Shown: piece by piece, positions 27,341-32,329 of the stretch | Numbering within the stretch: position 1 is the first letter of the stretch | How the letters are laid out: each line of letters starts with the position of its first letter | From: Myxococcales bacterium | GTDB taxonomy: Bacteria > Myxococcota > Myxococcia > Myxococcales > UBA5297 | Direction: 5' to 3' | Length of the DNA stretch: 32,329 nt | Assembly (NCBI GenBank): GCA_031262165.1 | Contig: JAISIF010000113.1 | Location: 1-32,329, forward strand | Position numbers and translations under genes: made by a program | The notes under the pieces: model-generated | Told to the model about the DNA's origin: nothing | Database searches by the model: none | Seen by the model: the letters and a program-made list of their open reading frames with translations, nothing else

Positions 27341-29095
27341 TCAGCGCATCGACGCGTCGGGCACGCCTCCAGCGTCCCTCTCCTGGGAGAGAGAGGCGTC
27401 TGTTTCGGGGAGCGCGATCGAGACGTTCATCCCATCGGGCAGCGTGAAGACCTCGACCTTCTTCGAGTCGATCTCGGGCGAGGAGGCGTTCTCCTGGAGT
27501 TTTGATTGGCTCTCGGCCCCGACCTCGATCGGGTGCGGTCCGCGATAGCCGTCGCAGCGAAAGACGAGGAACTTGCGGGCGATCTTTCCTCGATTGCGAA
27601 TCAGGATCGGCTCGATCTCCTCGACCGCATCGAAGTGGCGCACGAGCTTGCGCGGCGGCTTTCCGCCCGATTTTCCAGGTCGGAAGTCCGTCGGCCGCGA
27701 GTCGATGAAGAGCGCGTCCCGTCCCACGAGCGCCGTCAGGTCGTCGCCCAGGTAGTCGTATTGGAGCCCGCGCTTGCCCAGCACGTTGCCGCTGTAGGTC
27801 TTCGCGCCCAGGTAGAAGCCGAGCTCCGCGCTCGTCTTGTAGCCATCGTCCGCGAACAGGAATCGGCCCGGATGTTCGGCCTGGCGCGCGCGCACCTCGG
27901 TCGAGAGCGCCTTCCAGCCGAACCACGTGTCATCGGTCTGGAGGGGCACCGGATAGAGCGCGATCTCGAGGGCGAGCGCGACGTGCAGCACGAGCGAGAG
28001 ACCGAGGTTCCAGGCGGTCAGGCGGCGCGAGACGAGGAGGCTGGCGAAGAGGATGCCGGTGATCCACGCGGGCATCAGCCAGTTGGGCTTCACGAGCGTG
28101 ACGAACGAGAGCGCGGTGAAGCCGAGGAAGAGCGGCGCAAAGAAGCAGAGCAAGAAGAGCGGCCGCTGCTGGACGGGCCTCGCCACGCGCGTTTGGAACA
28201 GGTGCTTGAGCTCGCGAAAGAAAGCCCACGCGATGCCGAAGAGCAGCGGCGGAAGCAGGAGCGCCGACTGTGATCCGAGCAGCTTGAGAAAGTTGATCGG
28301 GTGGAGGCCCCGCCACGTCGCCGCGCGATCGGAGGACTGGAAGAGGAACGAGGCAAAGCCGTTCTGCGCGTTCCAGACGTAGACGGGCAGCATGGCCACG
28401 TGGGCCAGCGCGATCGCGAGGTAGGGCCACGGCGTCTTCAGCCAACGCCGGTGTTGCTTCGAGAGGACGAGGAAGAGCGCGAGGCCGAGCTGAAGAAAGA
28501 CCGCCGTGTATTTCCCGTCGAACGCGAGACCCATGCACAGGCCAGCGAGGATCCAGAAGGCGCGGCGGCCCCCGAAGATCGCCCGCTCGAGACAGAGGAG
28601 CGTGAGCGTCCAGAAGAGCAGGAGCGGCACGTCCGGCAGGCTGATGAGCGAGACGACCGAGACCATCGCCGTCGTGCCGAACAAGAGGATCGCGTGCGGC
28701 AGCTTGGCGCGGGGAACGAACCGCCGGGCGAGCGCAAAAAACGCGAACTGCGTCAGGAGCGTCAGCGTGAACGCGGTCAGGCGCAGGACAAAGGGGCTCG
28801 TCCCGAAGATCGACGTGAAGAGCCAGAGGCTCCACGCCATGAGCGGCGGATGGTCGAAGTAGGAGAGCGCCGGATGCTGCGAATAGAGGAAGTAGTAGGC
28901 CTCCTGCGGCACCAGGTCGAAGCAGAGCCCGAAGAGGATTCGCGCCAGGTTGAGGAGGGCGAGGATCGCCAGGGCGACCTTGAGTGAGAAGGGATTGCGG
29001 CGGAGGGACTGGAGCTGAGTCTGGGTTTGGGCGGAGGGCATCACTGTGTTGGTCGGGGAAGAGGGGGCTGCCTCATCACACCCATCTTCATTCAT
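27341..29095 (-). CDS. ArnT/PMT-like membrane glycosyltransferase
   Basis: Multi-spanning protein; YYFLYSQHPALSYFDHPPLMAWSLWLFTSIFGTSPFVLRL N-terminal motif typical of GT-C/PMT_2 proteins. Confidence 0.83.
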   Translation of the reverse strand: MNEDGCDEAAPSSPTNTVMPSAQTQTQLQSLRRNPFSLKVALAILALLNLARILFGLCFDLVPQEAYYFLYSQHPALSYFDHPPLMAWSLWLFTSIFGTSPFVLRLTAFTLTLLTQFAFFALARRFVPRAKLPHAILLFGTTAMVSVVSLISLPDVPLLLFWTLTLLCLERAIFGGRRAFWILAGLCMGLAFDGKYTAVFLQLGLALFLVLSKQHRRWLKTPWPYLAIALAHVAMLPVYVWNAQNGFASFLFQSSDRAATWRGLHPINFLKLLGSQSALLLPPLLFGIAWAFFRELKHLFQTRVARPVQQRPLFLLCFFAPLFLGFTALSFVTLVKPNWLMPAWITGILFASLLVSRRLTAWNLGLSLVLHVALALEIALYPVPLQTDDTWFGWKALSTEVRARQAEHPGRFLFADDGYKTSAELGFYLGAKTYSGNVLGKRGLQYDYLGDDLTALVGRDALFIDSRPTDFRPGKSGGKPPRKLVRHFDAVEEIEPILIRNRGKIARKFLVFRCDGYRGPHPIEVGAESQSKLQENASSPEIDSKKVEVFTLPDGMNVSIALPETDASLSQERDAGGVPDASMR

Positions 29096-29450
29096 TCAAA
29101 ATAAATTTATTCGCGCCTCTGATTTTATTTCAGCCATTTTGTATGATCCCACAGTGAATTTGCTTGGAAAAACAATGAAACTTTTCGGTTCCTGGACTCA
29201 TGCAATCTCAATAAAATCATAGAGTGATTTTTCTTTGAGAGGTTTGATTCGAGACGCATGGTCATAGGTCGTAAGAAAGGTGTGTAAATGCTTTTTCAAG
29301 CACTCGCGGATCTTATAATGGTGGGCATTGGAATGTTGGGATGGATCATCGAAATGAATGATTGGAAAACAGACCTGTCTCGATTGATGTCGATTGTCTC
29401 GAATCTCAAACGAATCATCATGACGGCAAAGGAGGCGCGCGCGGGCGTTC

Positions 29451-31379
29451 TCACTCCCGCTTTTGTCTAGGGAAACAGGCGCACGCGCGGTTTCGATGTG
29501 CCTGGAGCGCCTCGGGGAATGCCTCCAGGACGGAGCGGAAGGGCCGTGCCGCATTCCGGGCCAAGGGGCAGGCCCGCTCTTGGAGCCGACGATCGATCTC
29601 CAAGAGTTGCGCTGGCTCGAACAGGCCATTGCCGAGGCGATCGATTCCTTGCCCCAGCTCTTCCAGTTCCTGTGCGCAGCCCTCGCAGGCTCGGCACGCC
29701 TCGCGGATAAAGAAGCGCGCCTCGCGCCTGGCCAAGTCGAACAGGCAGCTCTTCTCCGAGAGCGCGATGACGGCCCCGCAGCCCAGGTGCGCGCCAAAGT
29801 GGGAGAGTGACGTGGCCTCGAACGTGGCGTCGAGTGCCTCGCGAGGCAGGTAGGGGCCCGAGGCCCCGCCGATCTGGAGAGCGAGCAGGTTCTTGCCCTG
29901 AGCCAGACCGCCGCCGAGCTCTTCGAAGAGATACCTGAGCGTCTGGCCGCGTGAGATCTCGTAGTTGCCGGGGCGCTTCACGTCGCCCCCCAGTGTCACG
30001 ATCTTCAGCGCGCCCTCGCCGCAGCTGGCCGATTCGGTCCGCTGACCGAGTCCACGATACCAGGCCGCGCCGCGATCGATGATGGCGGGTAGGCACGCGA
30101 GGGTCTCGGCATCGAGCACCGCTGTCGGACGGCCAAAGAGCCCCTTCTTGTGGAGTGGAGGGAGCGCGTCGAGCGGCCTGGGAGCGCGGCCTTCGAGCGC
30201 TTCGACGAGGCGGCGTGGGTTGAGGCAGAACGCGAGGCTCGAAAAGCTGCGCTGGTGCACGTCGAGCGAGGTGCCGCTCCCGAAGATGGACGCGCCGATG
30301 AGGCCTGCGCGCCGTGATTCGTCGATGGCGGCCAGGCAGCGCTCGCGCACGAGCTCGTATTCGGCGCGGATGCACAGGAACGCCTCTTCGGCGCCAGCCG
30401 CGTGGGCCGCGATCGCACAACCTGCGAGCACGCGCTGCGGGTCGCGTTCGAGCAGGACGCGCTGCCGTGTGCTGCCTGGCTCGAGATCGAGTGCGTCGAT
30501 GACGAGCACGCGCGGTCCCTTGGCGCGCGCGATGGCCTTGAGCTTGTCGATGACTGGCTCGCCGTTCTGCTCACCGCCGATCAGGCCGCTCGCCTCGATC
30601 TCGGCGAGGAGCGCTTCACTCGTCATCCCGAGCGCCTTCTCGGCGGCCTTCCAGATGCCGAGGCGGCGTGCCGTGGCGAGCTGGTGCGATCCCTTGGAGA
30701 AGAGGCTCTCGAAGGCCACGCGCGGTTCGGTGCGGAAGGCGTGGACCGGCTTTTCGACGGCCAGCAGCTCTTCCCATTCGGAGGGTTCGGCGCGGATCAG
30801 GGCGCGCGCTCTGGCCGTGCTGATCGCGAGCGGTGCGCTGCGATCGAAGCAGACGACAGGGCCGAGATCGCACGCTCCCTGACAGCGCAGCGGTTCGAAA
30901 CGCATCATCTTTTCTGCGAACACGCGCTCGACCTCGTTGCCGCCGCGCGCGGCGCACGGCGAGTTCGCGCAGATGCCGAGGCGGCATGGCTGGCGACGGC
31001 CCGCCACGAGGCGATGTGCCTCGGCGAGGGCGGCGAGCTCATCCGTGTCGATCGAGAGTCGTTCGGCGAGCAGCTGGATCACGCCGGGCGAGAACGGACC
31101 GATCAGGCGATGAACCTCGACGAGGATCGAGAGCGTCGAGGCAGGCTTCTGGGCGAGGCGATCGAGCACAGCTTCCACCTCGCGGGCCCGGGGGCCGAGG
31201 TCGGTGAAGCCGTTCGCGCTCTCGCGAGGGCGGGGCGTCTTGGAGGGTTGAGTTTGCACGGTGCGCGAAGGTGGAGCGCGGTTGCGCGCGCGGCCACTGC
31301 CTTCTTGGGGGAGCGCGTGAAAACTTTCCGGGCGTCTGGTCGCTGGCGGCGAGCGGTCGCACCGTCTCTTCGACCCCAT
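29451..31379 (-). CDS. NuoE-NuoF-like fusion protein with degenerate flavin/NAD site
   Basis: NuoE part: CANSPCAARGG and CQGACDLGPVV. NuoF part: EASGLIGG, LERDPQRVLAGCAIAAHAAGAEEAFLCIRAEYEL, GLFGRPTAVLDAETLACLPAII, ACRACEGC...C. Start uncertain. Confidence 0.78.
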   Translation of the reverse strand: MGSKRRCDRSPPATRRPESFHALPQEGSGRARNRAPPSRTVQTQPSKTPRPRESANGFTDLGPRAREVEAVLDRLAQKPASTLSILVEVHRLIGPFSPGVIQLLAERLSIDTDELAALAEAHRLVAGRRQPCRLGICANSPCAARGGNEVERVFAEKMMRFEPLRCQGACDLGPVVCFDRSAPLAISTARARALIRAEPSEWEELLAVEKPVHAFRTEPRVAFESLFSKGSHQLATARRLGIWKAAEKALGMTSEALLAEIEASGLIGGEQNGEPVIDKLKAIARAKGPRVLVIDALDLEPGSTRQRVLLERDPQRVLAGCAIAAHAAGAEEAFLCIRAEYELVRERCLAAIDESRRAGLIGASIFGSGTSLDVHQRSFSSLAFCLNPRRLVEALEGRAPRPLDALPPLHKKGLFGRPTAVLDAETLACLPAIIDRGAAWYRGLGQRTESASCGEGALKIVTLGGDVKRPGNYEISRGQTLRYLFEELGGGLAQGKNLLALQIGGASGPYLPREALDATFEATSLSHFGAHLGCGAVIALSEKSCLFDLARREARFFIREACRACEGCAQELEELGQGIDRLGNGLFEPAQLLEIDRRLQERACPLARNAARPFRSVLEAFPEALQAHRNRACACFPRQKRE

Positions 31380-32097
31380 GACGACGCCACTCGACTTCGG
31401 TGACGACCGCCTCATCAGCCTGGCGCGCCACGCCCTGCGCGCGCCGCTCGCCAACGTGTGCGGCTATGCCCAGCTCGTCGAGAGTCCATGCCTGACAGCC
31501 GCGCAGCGACGGGGCGCTCTCGCGTCGATGCGGCAGTGCGCGGACAGCGCACTCCTCCTCATCGAGCACTGGTTCGACGCTGTCCGTTTGATGGCCTCTT
31601 GCCCTGACCTTGGCCCTGCCGTGACGTTCGAGGACTTCGAGATGGCGGCGCTCGTGCGCGAGGTCCTGAGCTCTCGTGAGAGGATCCATCGGCACGCGCG
31701 CATCGAATTCCGGTGCCTGGCGATGGAAGGCGATGGTGCGCTCTGGGCGCGCACCGATCGCGAGCGCGCGTCAAAGGCACTCGCGTGTCTGCTCGACGCG
31801 ACGCGGCTGACGATGGGCGCTGGTGGCGCGATCGACATCGAGACGCGGCAGGGCGTCATCGAGCTGCGGCGCGCGGACGGCGAGGCACTCTTCGACATCG
31901 GCCAGATTCGGCTGTCGCGAGCGATCGAAGAGGCGATCGCGATCGAGCGAGGCCTGGGCGTCGGCTTTCACCTCGCGCTCGCCCGGCAGCTGGGGATGAT
32001 CGAGTTCGAGCGCGCCGCGCGGCTCAAGCTTCCTCACGTGACCCGACCGACATCCGAAACGCTCACGTCGATGCCTTCGAAGCGCGCTCTGGACTGA
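31378..32097 (+). CDS. Histidine-kinase-like protein, degenerate ATPase domain
   Basis: ARHALRAPLANVCGYAQLV resembles the HisKA H-box; GLGVGFHLALARQLG resembles a G-box; N-box position reads LLDAT. Confidence 0.6.
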   Translation: MTTPLDFGDDRLISLARHALRAPLANVCGYAQLVESPCLTAAQRRGALASMRQCADSALLLIEHWFDAVRLMASCPDLGPAVTFEDFEMAALVREVLSSRERIHRHARIEFRCLAMEGDGALWARTDRERASKALACLLDATRLTMGAGGAIDIETRQGVIELRRADGEALFDIGQIRLSRAIEEAIAIERGLGVGFHLALARQLGMIEFERAARLKLPHVTRPTSETLTSMPSKRALD

Positions 32098-32329
32098 ACC
32101 CCTCCTGCCTTCAGATACCGCGAACATCGATGATGACGACCCGACGCGGCCAACCTCTAGGGTCTGTCCTCAAACTGTTCGCGAGGGCGGCGCGTTGAAG
32201 CAGGCAGGTCCTTGGCGTCCAGCGTCGTTGGTCCGGCGTATTGGGGCATCGGCATGGCAGCGCGTGGCCGCCCGTCGCCAGGGAGAGGGAACGCCTTGGG
32301 CGCGGACCGAGGTCAGCTCTCGTCGGTCG

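Noticed and set aside
30402-31403. 333-aa plus-strand ORF opposite the NuoEF-like gene
   Set aside because: Antisense shadow ORF; the minus strand carries the conserved Fe-S motifs.

Overview
High-GC, densely coded chromosomal window. The Dxx-rich lipoproteins and DxDCGG repeats suggest Myxococcota/Bradymonadales-like deltaproteobacteria, but this is inference. Recognisable genes: endonuclease IV, an SPFH/zinc-ribbon protein, mnmA, a complete 2-oxoacid:ferredoxin oxidoreductase cluster (korD-A-B-C), an RND/MMPL exporter overlapping a PhnD-like periplasmic protein, a DxDCGG-repeat lipoprotein, an HTH + receiver-like regulator, an OmpA-family protein, a TrkH/KtrB-type K+ transporter, rsmB-fmt, a CDF transporter, queF, an ArnT/PMT-like glycosyltransferase, a NuoE-NuoF-like fusion, and a degenerate histidine-kinase-like gene. 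No tRNA, rRNA, CRISPR or transposase was recognised. The strongest unexplained signal is intergenic. (A) A ~150-160 bp family with terminal inverted repeats occurs as six full or near-full copies plus partial ends. Its inner hairpin, middle stem and terminal stem all show compensatory changes between copies, so it looks like a structured, MITE-like DNA/RNA element. (B) A ~70-120 bp double-hairpin family has stems that change sequence but stay self-complementary. One B copy sits between korB and korC, one is sandwiched between two A copies, and a B-like hairpin may lie inside the exporter CDS. The NuoEF-like fusion is also notable: it keeps its Fe-S cysteines but lacks the FMN/NADH-binding motifs.
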